Shown: positions 1-9,294, counted from the stretch's first letter. The stretch is DNA of 64,000 nt from Streptomyces sp. NBC_00258 (GCF_036182465.1 NZ_CP108081.1:2480001-2544000), one strand, 5' to 3'. Translations and numbers: made by a program. The notes: a model not told the origin generated them from the sequence alone.

Positions 1-767
1 CTCTGCGTACGGTCCCCGCCCGCGTCGTGCCCGAGGACCACGACGCCCGGGGCCGCGCCCTTGATGACCCGGTTCTCGATCGCGCCGGCGCCCGGCGAGG
101 TCCAGTCGAGGGTGTCGACGGTCCAGGCGAGCGGCTCCATGCCGAGTTCGGCGCCGATCTGGAAGGCGGCCCGGTTCCAGGCCCCGTACGGCGCGCGGAA
201 CCAGCCGGGCCGCTCTCCGGTTCCCTCCTCGATGACATCGCAGGTGCGCTCCATCTGGGAGCGGATCTCGGAGCGGGTCAGCCGGGTCAGCAACGGGTGG
301 GACCAGGTGTGGTTGCCGACCACGTGTCCCTCGTCTGTCATCCGGCGCAGCAGGTCCTTGTGTTCGGCGGCCATCTCGCCGCACACGAAGAACATGGCGC
401 GCACGTTGTGGGCCTTGAGCGTGCGCAGTATCTGCGGGGTGTAGCGGGGATCGGGCCCGTCGTCGAAGGTCAGCACCATGCTCTTGCCGCGCCCCGACAT
501 ACGCAGGAACGGCTCGTGCCGTACGAGGGTCCGCGCGGCCGTGCCGCGGACCGGCCCGTATCCGGCGATGGGCTGAAGACGGTAGGCGGAGGGTCTCAGG
601 GCCGCCCGTTTCGCCTGGGCGCCCGCGGCGGGAGCGGCGGAGGACCGGACCGGGGAGCCGGGGTCGGCGGTGAGCACCTGTACCGTGCCGGCCGCGCCCG
701 CCGCTCCCAGCACGGCGGCGCCGGCGAGCAACGCCCGGCGCCGCGAGAGGAACTGATCCTTATTCAT
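1..767 (-). CDS. Polysaccharide deacetylase (NodB/CE4 family), Tat-exported, 3' end outside window
   Basis: The start at 767 gives an N-terminus with a Tat-like signal (SRRRALLAGAAVLGAAGAAG), so the protein is probably exported folded. The CE4/NodB fold is clear: motif 1 TFDDGPDPRY (catalytic Asp and metal Asp) lies near residue 100, motif 2 NHTWSHP (metal His residues) follows, and then the RAPYG motif. Members remove acetyl or formyl groups from peptidoglycan, chitin or xylan; the substrate cannot be told from sequence. The C-terminus runs past base 1, so the last conserved motif is only partly visible. It lies about 100 bp downstream of lysX on the same strand. Confidence 0.9.
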   Translation of the reverse strand, partial: MNKDQFLSRRRALLAGAAVLGAAGAAGTVQVLTADPGSPVRSSAAPAAGAQAKRAALRPSAYRLQPIAGYGPVRGTAARTLVRHEPFLRMSGRGKSMVLTFDDGPDPRYTPQILRTLKAHNVRAMFFVCGEMAAEHKDLLRRMTDEGHVVGNHTWSHPLLTRLTRSEIRSQMERTCDVIEEGTGERPGWFRAPYGAWNRAAFQIGAELGMEPLAWTVDTLDWTSPGAGAIENRVIKGAAPGVVVLGHDAGGDRTQ

Positions 768-868
768 GAGTAATCAGTCGCCCGGCCGACGTGTGCCGCA
801 GCACATGTCCACCGGTGCGGACGCACGAAAGCACCCGTTGAGAGCAGCTACCGGGCGTCGGGAGCGGC

Positions 869-3800
869 TCAGCGGCGGCGTACGAGCGGGAAGGGCAGGG
901 TCTCGCGGATGGTGAGCCCGGTGAGGAACATGACGAGCCGGTCGACGCCGATACCGAGCCCTCCGGTGGGCGGCATGGCGTACTCCAGGGCGTCGAGGAA
1001 GTCCTCGTCCAGCTCCATCGCCTCCGGGTCTCCCCCGGCGGCGAGCAGCGACTGCGCGGTGAGACGCCGGCGCTGCTCGACGGGGTCGGTCAACTCGGAG
1101 TAGGCGGTGCCCAGCTCGGTGCCGAAGGCGACGAGGTCCCAGCGCTCGGCGAGCCGCGGGTCCACGCGGTGCTGCCGGGTGAGCGGGGAGACGTCGGTCG
1201 GGAAGTCCTTGTAGAAGGTCGGCAGCTCGGTCTTCTCCTCGACCAGGCGTTCGTACATTTCGAGGACGACATCGCCGCGGCCGTGCTCTGCGGTGTACGG
1301 GACGCCCGCCCGGTCGCACAGCCGGTGCAGGGACTCCAGGGGCGTGTCGGAGTCGATCTCCTCCCCCAGCGCCTCGGAGATCGCCCCGTAGACCGTTCTG
1401 ACGGGCCAGGGTCCCGAGATGTCGTACTCGGTGCCGTCCTTGCGGGCGACCGGCGAACCGAAGGCGGCGGTCGCCGCGCCCTGGATCAGTTCCCGGGTGA
1501 GGTCGAGCATCACGTCGTAGTCGGCGAAGGCCTGGTAGGCCTCCAGCATCGTGAACTCGGGGTTGTGCTTGTAGGAGACGCCCTCGTTGCGGAAGGTGCG
1601 GCCCATCTCGAAGACCTTCTCCATGCCGCCCACGCACAGCCGCTTCAGATACAGCTCGGGGGCGATCCGCAGATAGAGGTCGAGGTCGTAGGCGTTGATG
1701 TGGGTGTGGAAGGGCCGGGCGTTGGCGCCGCCGTGGATCTGCTGGAGCATCGGCGTCTCGACCTCCAGATAGCCGCGCTCCAGAAGGCCCTGGCGCAGGG
1801 CCTGGACGGCGGTGGACCTGGCGCGTACGACGTCCCGGGTGTCCGGGCTCGCGACCAGGTCCAGATAGCGGCGGCGGACCTTGGCCTCGGGGTCGGCGAG
1901 GCCGCGCCGCTTGTCCGGCAGGGGGCGCAGGCACTTGCCGATGAGCTGCCAGGAGGTGACGAAGACCGTGGGCTGCCCCTTGTCGCTGACACCGGTCAGG
2001 CCGGTGACGCTGACGTGGTCGCCGATGTCGACGTCCTTTCGGAACCGGCCGAGCGCGGGGCCGGCGTCCTTCCGGGTGAGGGCGAGCTGGAAGTCGCCGG
2101 ACCAGTCGCGCAGAACGGCGAAGAGGATGCCGCCGAAGTCGCGTACGAGCATGACGCGGCCCGCGACCGTCACCTGCTGCTCCTCGCGGACCTCGGCGAG
2201 GACGTGGGTGCGCGGCGGGATGCCGACCGGGTAGGGGTCGGTGCCGTCGGCGCGGAGCCGGTCGAGTTTGCGGTGCCGGATACGGACCTGTTCGGGCAGT
2301 CCCGCGGTCGGATCGGCGGCCTCGGCCTCGGCCCCTCCGTCGAGGCCGAGCGCCGCCAGCGACGGCAGGCCCTCGGTGCTCGCCGGTTTGGGCCCGCCCT
2401 TCGCGTGCCCCCTGCCCCGGAGTGTGCGCAGCGAGGGTACGGAGACGAAGCCCTCCGCGATGCCGGAGGCCAGTCCGATCCGGGCGAGGGCGGCGGTGTC
2501 CCCGTAACAGATGAAGCGCGGATACCACTCGGGGTGGTACTTGGCGTTGGACCGGTAGAGGGCCTCCAGCTGCCACCACTTGGAGAAGAACAGCAGGAGG
2601 CGGCGCCAGAGTCTGAGGACCGGTCCGGCACCGATACGGGCGCCCTCCTCGAAGACCGAGCGGAACACGGCGAAGTTGAGCGAGATCCTGCGCACACCGA
2701 GCTTTCCGGCGACCGCGCACAGCTCGGCGACCATGAACTCCATGACGCCGTTGGGTGCGCTGCGGTCCCGGCGCATCAGGTCGAGCGAGACGCCGTCGCG
2801 GCCCCAGGGCACGAGGGACAGCAGCGCCAGCAGCCTGCCGTCGGAGTCGAGCGCCTCGACGAGGAGGCAGTCGCCGTCCTCGGGATCGCCGAGCCGGTCC
2901 AGGGCCATGGAGAAGCCGCGCTCGGTCTCGGTGTCCCGCCAGGCGTCCGCCCGGTCGACGATCTCCTCCATCTCCTCGTCGGTGAGGGTGGAGTGTCTGC
3001 GTACGCGGCAGGTGGCGCCGGTGCGGCGGACGCGGCCCACCGCCTGTCGGGCCACCCGCATGTCGCGGCCGTCGAGGTCGAAGCCCGCGACGTGCAGGAT
3101 CGCCTCGTCGCCGAGCTGGAGAGCGCCGAGCCCGGAGCGCGCGTACGCCTTCGCGCCCTCCTCGGAGGCGCCCATGACGGCGGGGGCCCAGGCGTAGCGG
3201 CGGGCCACGTCGAGCCAGGCGCCGATGGCGTGCTGCCAGGCCTCGCGGTCACCGACGGGGTCGCCGCTGGCGAGACACACCCCGGCCTCGACGCGGTAGG
3301 TGACGGCGGCCTTGCCACTGGGCGAGAAGACGACGGCCTTGTCGCGGCGGGTGGCGAAGTAACCGAGCGAGTCGTCCGCCCCGTACGCCTTCAGCAGGGC
3401 GCGGATACGGCGCTCCTCGTCGCCGTGCAGTGCCGCCTCCATGCGCTGGGAGCGGAAGAGGGTCGCGGCCGCGTTCAGCAGGGCGAGCGCACCGAACAGG
3501 CCGAGGAAGAAGAACAGTGGGCGGGGTGGCCGCCCGTCGAAGGCGCCGCCCGAGATCAGTCCGCCGCAGACCCGGTCGGCGGCCCACAGCAGCCGCTGGC
3601 CGCGCGGCAGTGTGCCGGGGAAGAGCTCGACGAGTCCCCAGCCGACGAGGATCGCGACGGCCAGCCCGGCGAACAGCACGCCCATGGCCCGGCGCACCGC
3701 GGCCCTGCGCGAGTCCGCGTAGAACTCCCGGCGGGCCACGATCAGCAGGCCCAGGGCCAGGGCGCAGACCACGAGCGAGGGGACGGAGTCGGCGTACTGG

Positions 3801-4156
3801 CCCATCGCGGTGCCCAGCACGTCGACGAGGACCAGCAGTCCGAGATAGACGACCACCAGCCACCAGGCGATCTTCTTGCGGGCCGCGATGGCGGCGGCGA
3901 GGAGGAACAGGAAGACGGCGTACGCGAGGTTCGCGCTGACCGGGACCACGACCAGGTTCAGCACGTGGACGACCGGGCGCAGCAGCCGGCGCAGCGGCGG
4001 GATGAAGGCCAGCACCAGACAGAGCAGCCCGAGGGCGGCGAAGAAGACCGCGAATCCCTCGGGCACCTTGCTGAGGAGACCGTCCCGCGACGGGCGTATC
4101 GGCCCTGTCGTGTCCTTCGGGTCCCTCGGGGCTTCCGCCCGGACGCCGGCACTCAT
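869..4156 (-). CDS. lysX: LysX: fused lysyl-phosphatidylglycerol synthase and lysine--tRNA ligase
   Basis: This 1095-residue protein has an MprF-like N-terminus with several membrane segments (about residues 30-240), a cytosolic DUF2156 aminoacyl-transferase domain (about 245-570), an OB-fold tRNA-binding domain (about 620-720) and a class II lysyl-tRNA synthetase core to the end, with motif 2 around FRNEGVSYKHNPEFT and motif 3 GLGIGVDRLVMF. In mycobacteria LysX charges tRNA-Lys and transfers lysine to membrane phosphatidylglycerol, lowering the negative surface charge and sensitivity to cationic peptides. The reading frame stays open upstream to 4651, but that stretch is antisense to the stress-protein gene. 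I chose the ATG at 4156 (MSAGVRAEAP), just before the first membrane segment. Confidence 0.93.
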   Translation of the reverse strand: MSAGVRAEAPRDPKDTTGPIRPSRDGLLSKVPEGFAVFFAALGLLCLVLAFIPPLRRLLRPVVHVLNLVVVPVSANLAYAVFLFLLAAAIAARKKIAWWLVVVYLGLLVLVDVLGTAMGQYADSVPSLVVCALALGLLIVARREFYADSRRAAVRRAMGVLFAGLAVAILVGWGLVELFPGTLPRGQRLLWAADRVCGGLISGGAFDGRPPRPLFFFLGLFGALALLNAAATLFRSQRMEAALHGDEERRIRALLKAYGADDSLGYFATRRDKAVVFSPSGKAAVTYRVEAGVCLASGDPVGDREAWQHAIGAWLDVARRYAWAPAVMGASEEGAKAYARSGLGALQLGDEAILHVAGFDLDGRDMRVARQAVGRVRRTGATCRVRRHSTLTDEEMEEIVDRADAWRDTETERGFSMALDRLGDPEDGDCLLVEALDSDGRLLALLSLVPWGRDGVSLDLMRRDRSAPNGVMEFMVAELCAVAGKLGVRRISLNFAVFRSVFEEGARIGAGPVLRLWRRLLLFFSKWWQLEALYRSNAKYHPEWYPRFICYGDTAALARIGLASGIAEGFVSVPSLRTLRGRGHAKGGPKPASTEGLPSLAALGLDGGAEAEAADPTAGLPEQVRIRHRKLDRLRADGTDPYPVGIPPRTHVLAEVREEQQVTVAGRVMLVRDFGGILFAVLRDWSGDFQLALTRKDAGPALGRFRKDVDIGDHVSVTGLTGVSDKGQPTVFVTSWQLIGKCLRPLPDKRRGLADPEAKVRRRYLDLVASPDTRDVVRARSTAVQALRQGLLERGYLEVETPMLQQIHGGANARPFHTHINAYDLDLYLRIAPELYLKRLCVGGMEKVFEMGRTFRNEGVSYKHNPEFTMLEAYQAFADYDVMLDLTRELIQGAATAAFGSPVARKDGTEYDISGPWPVRTVYGAISEALGEEIDSDTPLESLHRLCDRAGVPYTAEHGRGDVVLEMYERLVEEKTELPTFYKDFPTDVSPLTRQHRVDPRLAERWDLVAFGTELGTAYSELTDPVEQRRRLTAQSLLAAGGDPEAMELDEDFLDALEYAMPPTGGLGIGVDRLVMFLTGLTIRETLPFPLVRRR

Positions 4157-4258
4157 GCTCTCGACTGTAGGAAGATCGGGACCCGGCCGCCTGTCGAGCG
4201 CGGCCGTGCGCGGTCCCGGGCGGCTGCGGGGCCCGGCTGTTCCGATAGCCTCTGCGCC

Positions 4259-4720
4259 GTGACGGAACAGCACTCCCACCAGTTCGAACGGGGCACCGAC
4301 GGGCCCAAGGTCATCGTGGTCGGCGTGGACGGCTCCGCCTCGTCCCTGCGCGCCGCCGCCTACGCCGCGGGGCTGGCCCGGCGCCAGCGGGCGCTCCTCG
4401 CTCTGGTCTATATCCAGCCGGTGATGGCGGCGGGCGCCGCGCTCGGGGTTCCGGTCGCCGAGACGACCGACCAGATCGCCGAGGAGCTGGTCCGGGAGAT
4501 CCGGGACGCGACCGAGCAGGTGAAGGGCATATTCGACGTGCGCTGGGAGTTCCACACCTTCCGCGGCGACCCGTACAACGGCCTCGTCTCGGCGGCGGAC
4601 CAACTGAAGGCCGACGCCGTCGTCGTGGGCGCCTCCGAGCAGGCGGGCCACCGGATCGTCGGTTCCGTCGCGATCCGCCTGGTGAAGGCGGGGCGGTGGC
4701 CGGTGACGGTGGTCCCGTAG
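4259..4720 (+). CDS. Universal stress protein (UspA fold), single domain
   Basis: The 153-residue product starts at a GTG and has the UspA hallmarks: beta-1 followed by Asp (VIVVGVDGSASSLRAA) and the C-terminal strand ending PVTVVP. The usual ATP-loop G-x2-G-x9-G-S/T is degraded: VVGASEQAGHRIVGS lacks the second glycine and is two residues short, so ATP binding is uncertain. The gene is divergent from lysX with about 100 bp between starts and convergent with the CapA-like gene. The upstream open frame continues far into lysX and is a shadow. Confidence 0.88.
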   Translation: MTEQHSHQFERGTDGPKVIVVGVDGSASSLRAAAYAAGLARRQRALLALVYIQPVMAAGAALGVPVAETTDQIAEELVREIRDATEQVKGIFDVRWEFHTFRGDPYNGLVSAADQLKADAVVVGASEQAGHRIVGSVAIRLVKAGRWPVTVVP

Positions 4721-4769
4721 AGGCCGCGCGGCCCGTCGAGCGCCCGCGAGGCACCTCGACGCACCCTGC

Positions 4770-4805
4770 TACCCCGCCTGCTTCTCCTACCCCGCCTGCT
4801 TCTCC
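4770..4805. repeat. Tandem 18-bp duplication behind the CapA gene
   Basis: Two exact copies of TACCCCGCCTGCTTCTCC lie head to tail (4770-4787 and 4788-4805), followed by a partial third start (TACTTCGCC). The repeat abuts the stop codon of the CapA-like gene, and on that strand each copy contains a TAG. It may be a local slippage duplication of the gene's 3' flank. Confidence 0.8.
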
Positions 4806-5968
4806 TACTTCGCCATGACGAGGCCGTCCTCGGCCGCGCCCCGGCTGAGGACGACGCGGCGGATCCGGTCGCGTACGGCCTTCACGTCGGCTCCCTGTCC
4901 GAGCGCGCTGTTGAGGTCGACCACACGGCCCGGGCCCAGGTCGAACCACTGGGGGACGAATTCGGCCTTCTCGACCCGCCAGCGGTCGCCGGACCTCTCC
5001 GGCGGGGCGAAGGTGAAGCGGCCGATCGTGCTCTCGTTGCCGCGGGGGTCCTGGGCGCCGCTGTGGTTGGTCATCCTGCCGGCGATCTGGTCGCCCATCC
5101 CGTAGATCACCCAGGTGCCGTTGAGCTTCTCGTACGCCTGGGGGACGTGGGCGTGGGTGCCGAGGACCAGGTCGATGTCGGGGCGGTTGTCCGTGCGGGA
5201 CCCGGTCAGCTGCTTGCTCAGTCTCAGCTGCTGGGCGTCCGGCTCGTCCTGCCATTCGGTGCCCCAGTGCAGGGACACGACCACGACGTCGGCGCCCGCC
5301 TTCCGGGCGGCGCGGGCGTCCGTGACGATCCGGTCGGGATCGATGAGGTTGACGGCCCAGGGTTCGCCGGCCGGGAGCGGAAAGCCGTTCGTGCCGTAGG
5401 TGTACGCGAGGTGGGCGACCTTGGCGGCGCCCGCCTGCATGATCGTTGGAGCGCTCGCCTCGGCGGCGCTGCGGGCGGACCCGGCGTGCCGCACCCCGGC
5501 CCGGTCGAGCGCGTCGAGGGTGCGCCGGATACCGGCGGCGCCGTCGTCCAGGGAGTGGTTGGAGGCGGTCGAGCAGGCGTCGTAGCCGGTCGCGGCGAGG
5601 CCCTCCGCCACCTGCGGCGGGGACTTGAAGGTGGGGTAGCCGGTGTAGTGGCCGTCCGCTCCGTACACCGTCTCCATGTGACAGATCGCCAGATCGGCGC
5701 GGGCCACGACGGGTTTGACCCCCGACAGCATGGGGCGGAAGTCGTAGCCGTACCCGCCCGCGTCGGCCTTCGCCCGGTCGATGATCGAGCTGTGCGGGAG
5801 GACGTCACCGGAGGCGACGAGTGTGAAGCTCTGCGCCGACGCTCCGCCCCCGACCGGGCTCCCCCGGCGATTCGGCCCGTCCTGCCCTTGACAGCTCGCG
5901 ACAACAGCGGCGCAGCACAGGACCGCGAGTGCCGTTGTCGCCTGTCGGGTGCGCGGTGTCCTCGACAT
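4805..5968 (-). CDS. CapA-like metallophosphatase-fold lipoprotein (poly-gamma-glutamate synthesis family)
   Basis: The predicted product has 387 residues. A lipoprotein signal ends in VVASC, so it is probably anchored outside the membrane. The PGA_cap/CapA domain fills the rest: GDVLPHSSI near the start of the domain, then TASNHSLDDG, VVVSLHWGTEW and VLGTHAHVPQ, which carry the His/Asp/Asn residues of the metallophosphoesterase-like fold. CapA-family proteins are tied to anionic polymer export or turnover, but the reaction here is unknown. A TTG at 5995 is possible, but the ATG at 5968 is preceded by GGAGCGAGG at good spacing. It is divergent from the ECF sigma gene. Confidence 0.86.
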   Translation of the reverse strand: MSRTPRTRQATTALAVLCCAAVVASCQGQDGPNRRGSPVGGGASAQSFTLVASGDVLPHSSIIDRAKADAGGYGYDFRPMLSGVKPVVARADLAICHMETVYGADGHYTGYPTFKSPPQVAEGLAATGYDACSTASNHSLDDGAAGIRRTLDALDRAGVRHAGSARSAAEASAPTIMQAGAAKVAHLAYTYGTNGFPLPAGEPWAVNLIDPDRIVTDARAARKAGADVVVVSLHWGTEWQDEPDAQQLRLSKQLTGSRTDNRPDIDLVLGTHAHVPQAYEKLNGTWVIYGMGDQIAGRMTNHSGAQDPRGNESTIGRFTFAPPERSGDRWRVEKAEFVPQWFDLGPGRVVDLNSALGQGADVKAVRDRIRRVVLSRGAAEDGLVMAK

Positions 5969-6029
5969 TCTCGGCCTCGCTCCAATGCGTCTCAATACTG
6001 ATCAATGCGGTCGTATTTACGTACGAACT

Positions 6030-6047
6030 GATATGTATCCACATATC
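6030..6047. promoter_or_regulatory. Perfect 7-bp inverted repeat in the CapA/sigma divergent region
   Basis: GATATGT-ATCC-ACATATC is a perfect inverted repeat in an unusually AT-rich patch of the 286-bp gap between the CapA-like gene and the sigma gene. Its size suits a dimeric regulator site, but no regulator is linked to it by the sequence. Nothing else was recognised in this gap. Confidence 0.3.
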
Positions 6048-6254
6048 GGTGCCTGTGGGAGTCAAGAAGGCGCCACGGTCACTGCCCCGTACGGGGTTCC
6101 AGGACGGGGCCATTGGGGCGAACCGAGATGCGGAGGCGGAGCCTTCCGTCCCGGTTGACCGTTCGTCGTACCGTTCGTCGACGGGTTCGACCGTCTGCCG
6201 ACGAGCCGTGTCCGTGGCCTGTCCCGGCGGGTCGCCCTGCGCTGGCATACGGCC

Positions 6255-6800
6255 ATGACGGCCGCCACGACCATGACCAGCAGGACGACCGCCGAGCACG
6301 AGCTGGCCGAATTGCAGCGGGAGCACGGCGCACCGCTCTTCGCCCTGATGCTGAGGCTCTCCGACGGAGACCGCCAACGTGCCGAGGATCTGGTGCAGGA
6401 GACATTCGTACGCGCCTGGCAGCATCCCGAGGCGCTGCGCGCCGACGACTTCGAGTCCGTACGGCCCTGGCTGCTGACGGTCGGCCGGCGGCTGGCCATA
6501 GACGCGCGGCGGGCCCGTCAGGCACGGCCCGCCGAGGTCGGGGACGCCGTACTGGAGAGCGCGCGGGTCGCGGCCGATCACGCGGAACGCTCGGTGGCGA
6601 CCCTCGATGTGCGCGAGGCTGTGAAGACACTCACTCCCGAGCACCGTGAAGTCCTGGTGCAGGTGTATTTCCGGGGGGCGAGTGTGGCGGAGGCCGCGGA
6701 GGCCCTGGGGATTCCGCCCGGTACCGTGAAATCTCGCGCGTACTACGCGCTGCGCGCCCTGCGCCGGGTTCTTCCGGGATACGCGGCCGACCTGCGGTGA
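6255..6800 (+). CDS. ECF-type RNA polymerase sigma factor
   Basis: The 181-residue protein has sigma region 2 (RAEDLVQETFVRAWQHPE, the core-binding and -10 recognition helices) and region 4 (LTPEHREVLVQVYFRGASVA followed by the helix-turn-helix IPPGTVKSRAYYALRALR). There is no sigma-3 domain, so it is an ECF sigma. No good ribosome site precedes the ATG at 6255; the ATG at 6273 is an alternative. An anti-sigma with a zinc motif lies about 850 bp downstream on the same strand, separated by one unknown gene. The inducing signal cannot be read. Confidence 0.92.
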   Translation: MTAATTMTSRTTAEHELAELQREHGAPLFALMLRLSDGDRQRAEDLVQETFVRAWQHPEALRADDFESVRPWLLTVGRRLAIDARRARQARPAEVGDAVLESARVAADHAERSVATLDVREAVKTLTPEHREVLVQVYFRGASVAEAAEALGIPPGTVKSRAYYALRALRRVLPGYAADLR

Positions 6801-6936
6801 AACCGGAGGCTAGGTCAAGCCTCCGTAAAGCGCCTTGCCGAGGACCATGGTTGAGCAATCAGCTGTCTTCATCCGTGTTCCGGACTGGGGGCCCGGGTTC
6901 GGGCGACGCGCACGCACCGGAGGAAGGCAGGAAGGG

Positions 6937-7452
6937 ATGCTGCACAGAGGTCAAGAGAGCACGGACGGCGCGGGTGGTGGTGAACTCACCGTCCCCATGG
7001 CGTGGTTGTACGCCGAGTACATCGCCGACGAACTGCTGCGGACGGGCGACCTGATGCCGCCGACGTCCTTCGAGTTCCGCGCCGGGCGCGACGCCCTGGC
7101 GCTCACCATCTACCTGTCGGACACGAGCGGCGAACTCTCCGGCATCCGGGTCGTCACACAGCTGGAGACGTGGCTGTCGCTGACGGCGTACGACCAGCCG
7201 TGGCAGGACTGGGTGCGGGAACGCATGTCCGGACTCGCCGCCGAGGCGATCGAAGCGGGAGGCCCGGCGCCGGACCTGGATCTGGCGACGGCGGCCTGGC
7301 GCTGGCTGGAGGAGACCGAGCTGCTCGCGCCCGACCTGGACGCGGTGCCGGGCGGTGGTCCGGTCATCGGGGAGGACGACGGGCCGAAGGTCTGGACACC
7401 CGCCTGGCAGCTGGGGCTGCCGCTGGGGCACCTGGCGATCCATCTTTTCTGA
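6937..7452 (+). CDS. Unknown protein between sigma and anti-sigma genes
   Basis: I do not recognise a domain. The most likely start is the ATG at 6937 with GGAAGG/GAAGGG directly upstream, giving 171 residues; the frame is open from 6835. The product is acidic, soluble-looking and has no signal or membrane segment. It contains a leucine- and tryptophan-rich middle (TQLETWLSLTAYDQPWQDW) and a glycine/aspartate linker before the C-terminal helix. Codon use matches its neighbours, so I take it as a real gene. Its place between the sigma gene and the anti-sigma gene suggests a role in the same response, by context only. Confidence 0.7.
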   Translation: MLHRGQESTDGAGGGELTVPMAWLYAEYIADELLRTGDLMPPTSFEFRAGRDALALTIYLSDTSGELSGIRVVTQLETWLSLTAYDQPWQDWVRERMSGLAAEAIEAGGPAPDLDLATAAWRWLEETELLAPDLDAVPGGGPVIGEDDGPKVWTPAWQLGLPLGHLAIHLF

Positions 7453-7647
7453 GCAGTTTTCCGACACACTTCCCCCTCCATCTACCCTGGCCAGTTTTTT
7501 CTGAACCTCGACCAATCCGCGGGCCCGTCCGCTCCGAATCTCTTGGTTCGTTTCCTGCGGGACTTGAGTGATTCGGCGGTCTCCTGCGTACCGGTGGGCA
7601 AGCAACTACTCCCCGCACACACACCCCATCGGCACCGAGGATTTGGT

Positions 7648-8319
7648 ATGAGGTCGCTGGAACGCCACCGCGACGTCGGCGCATATGCGCTCGGCGTGCT
7701 GGACGAGGCGGATGCCTTCCGCTTCGAGGACCACCTCACGGAGTGTCCCCAGTGTGCGGTTCAGATACATGAACTGGCAGCCACCACACGGTCGTTGCGG
7801 GCATACGCCCAGGCGACACCACGTGCGGTGCATCCCATGACGCAGGCCGGGCCGGCCCTGCTGGACCGGCTCCTGGAAGATGTCGCGTCGACACGCCGCA
7901 GCGGACGCAGGCGCTGGCTGTACGCGGTCGCCGCGGCCGTGGCCTTCGCCGTGGGCGGTCCCGCGGTCGCGGTCTTCACCGGGGACGAGTCCTCCGGCGG
8001 CGAGACGGTCGCGGCGACCGACCCGTCGTCGGGCGTATGGGCCGAGGTCACCACCCTGAACCGTGCCTGGGGCAGCGAAGTCGACCTGAAGGTCAAGAAC
8101 GCGCCGAGTCTCCTGCGCTGCCAGCTCGTCGCCATCGGCCGCGACGACTCGGAGCAGGTCGTACTCAGCTGGACCGTGCCCGAGAAAGCCGGCGAGCCCG
8201 CCCAGAGCAAACCCTCCGAGCCCATGCACGGCGCGGCGGCGATGCATCCCGGCGAGGTCGTCCGGTACGAGGTGCGCAACCCGGAGGGACAGGCCCTGGT
8301 GACGCTCAAGGCCCCCTGA
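7648..8319 (+). CDS. Membrane anti-sigma factor with HxxxCxxC zinc motif
   Basis: The 223-residue protein begins with a ZAS/zf-HC2 anti-sigma domain. The sequence HLTECPQC (H-x3-C-x2-C) near residue 30 is the zinc-binding signature that wraps the partner ECF sigma. A single membrane segment follows at about residues 87-107 (RWLYAVAAAVAFAVGG), then an extracellular domain of about 115 residues that resembles anti-sigma-K C-terminal domains. The start ATG at 7648 has GAGG 7 bp upstream. The partner is most likely the sigma encoded at 6255. The 195-bp gap before it may hold its own promoter, but I could not assign one. Confidence 0.9.
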   Translation: MRSLERHRDVGAYALGVLDEADAFRFEDHLTECPQCAVQIHELAATTRSLRAYAQATPRAVHPMTQAGPALLDRLLEDVASTRRSGRRRWLYAVAAAVAFAVGGPAVAVFTGDESSGGETVAATDPSSGVWAEVTTLNRAWGSEVDLKVKNAPSLLRCQLVAIGRDDSEQVVLSWTVPEKAGEPAQSKPSEPMHGAAAMHPGEVVRYEVRNPEGQALVTLKAP

Positions 8320-8400
8320 GGCGGAGGTGCCTGACGGCCCGTACACGGGCCCCGAAGGCTCCTGCGCGGGTGCCTGACGGCCGGTCACGGCTCGCCGTGG

Positions 8401-9264
8401 CTACTTCAGGAACTTGGACATCCTGCGGTCCGCGAGGGGCTTGCCGCCCGTCTGGCAGGTCGGGCAGTACTGGAGGGACGAGTCGCTGAAGGAGACCTCG
8501 CGGATGGTGTCGCCACAGACCGGGCAGGGCTCTCCGGTGCGGCCGTGGATCCGCAGTCCGCTCTTCTTCTCGGCCTTCAGCCGGCCCGCGGCGAGTCCGT
8601 GGGAGCGCTCGACGGCGTCGGCGAGGGTCGTCCGCAGGGCCTCGTACAGCCGCCCCGTCTCCTCCGCCGTGAGGGCCGAGGCGAGCTTGAAGGGCGACAT
8701 CTTCGCGGCGTGCAGGATCTCGTCGCTGTAGGCGTTCCCCACTCCCGCGATCAGGCTCTGGTCGCGCAGGGCACCCTTCAGCTGCCGCCGCTCGCCATGC
8801 AGGAGCTTCGCGAAACGGGCCTCGTCGAAGTCGTCGGCCAGCGGGTCCGGGCCGAGCCGGGCGACACCGGGGACCTCACCCGGATCCCGTACGACGTACA
8901 CGGCCAGCCGCTTCTGGGTGCCCGCCTCGGTGAGGTCGAAGCCCTCGCCGGTCTCCAGGGCGACGCGCATCGCCAGAGGGCCCTTGCCGGGCCGCGGCGG
9001 CCCGTCCGGAAGCCGGTCCTTCCAGTGCAGCCACCCCGCACGCGCCAGATGCGTCACGAAGCGCGGCCCGCCGTCCGTCTCCAGATCCAGAAACTTCCCG
9101 TGCCGGTGCACGGCCACGACCTCCCGCCCTTCGAGGGCGCTCAGCGGCGGCTCGTACGTCTTCAGCACACTGATCGCGACGGGCAGCACCCGCACGATCT
9201 CGTGACCGACCAGATGGTCGGCCAAAAAGTCTTTCAACGCTTCGACCTCGGGAAGCTCCGGCAT
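8401..9264 (-). CDS. Fpg/Nei family DNA glycosylase / AP lyase
   Basis: The 287-residue product starts MPELPEVEALKDF. Pro2 is the Schiff-base nucleophile and Glu3 the acid of the Fpg/Nei family once Met is removed. The helix-two-turn-helix region (QSLIAGVGNAYSDEIL) and the C-terminal zinc finger (CPVCG...CPTCQ, four cysteines) are intact. These enzymes excise oxidised bases and cut the abasic strand. Whether it prefers 8-oxoguanine (Fpg) or oxidised pyrimidines (Nei) is not settled by these motifs. It stands alone, convergent with the anti-sigma gene. Confidence 0.94.
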   Translation of the reverse strand: MPELPEVEALKDFLADHLVGHEIVRVLPVAISVLKTYEPPLSALEGREVVAVHRHGKFLDLETDGGPRFVTHLARAGWLHWKDRLPDGPPRPGKGPLAMRVALETGEGFDLTEAGTQKRLAVYVVRDPGEVPGVARLGPDPLADDFDEARFAKLLHGERRQLKGALRDQSLIAGVGNAYSDEILHAAKMSPFKLASALTAEETGRLYEALRTTLADAVERSHGLAAGRLKAEKKSGLRIHGRTGEPCPVCGDTIREVSFSDSSLQYCPTCQTGGKPLADRRMSKFLK

Positions 9265-9294
9265 AGGACCCAGGGTGCCACCAGCGCCCCGTCA

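Noticed and set aside
774..2720. 648-codon minus-strand frame overlapping lysX
   Set aside because: The Arg/Pro/Gly-rich product has no domain and lies on the same strand in another frame of the LysX coding sequence.
1169..4258. Long plus-strand open frame running antisense through lysX into the universal stress gene
   Set aside because: Its codon bias and product are unlike a real protein; only the last 153 codons (from 4259) match a family. The rest is a GC-driven shadow of lysX.
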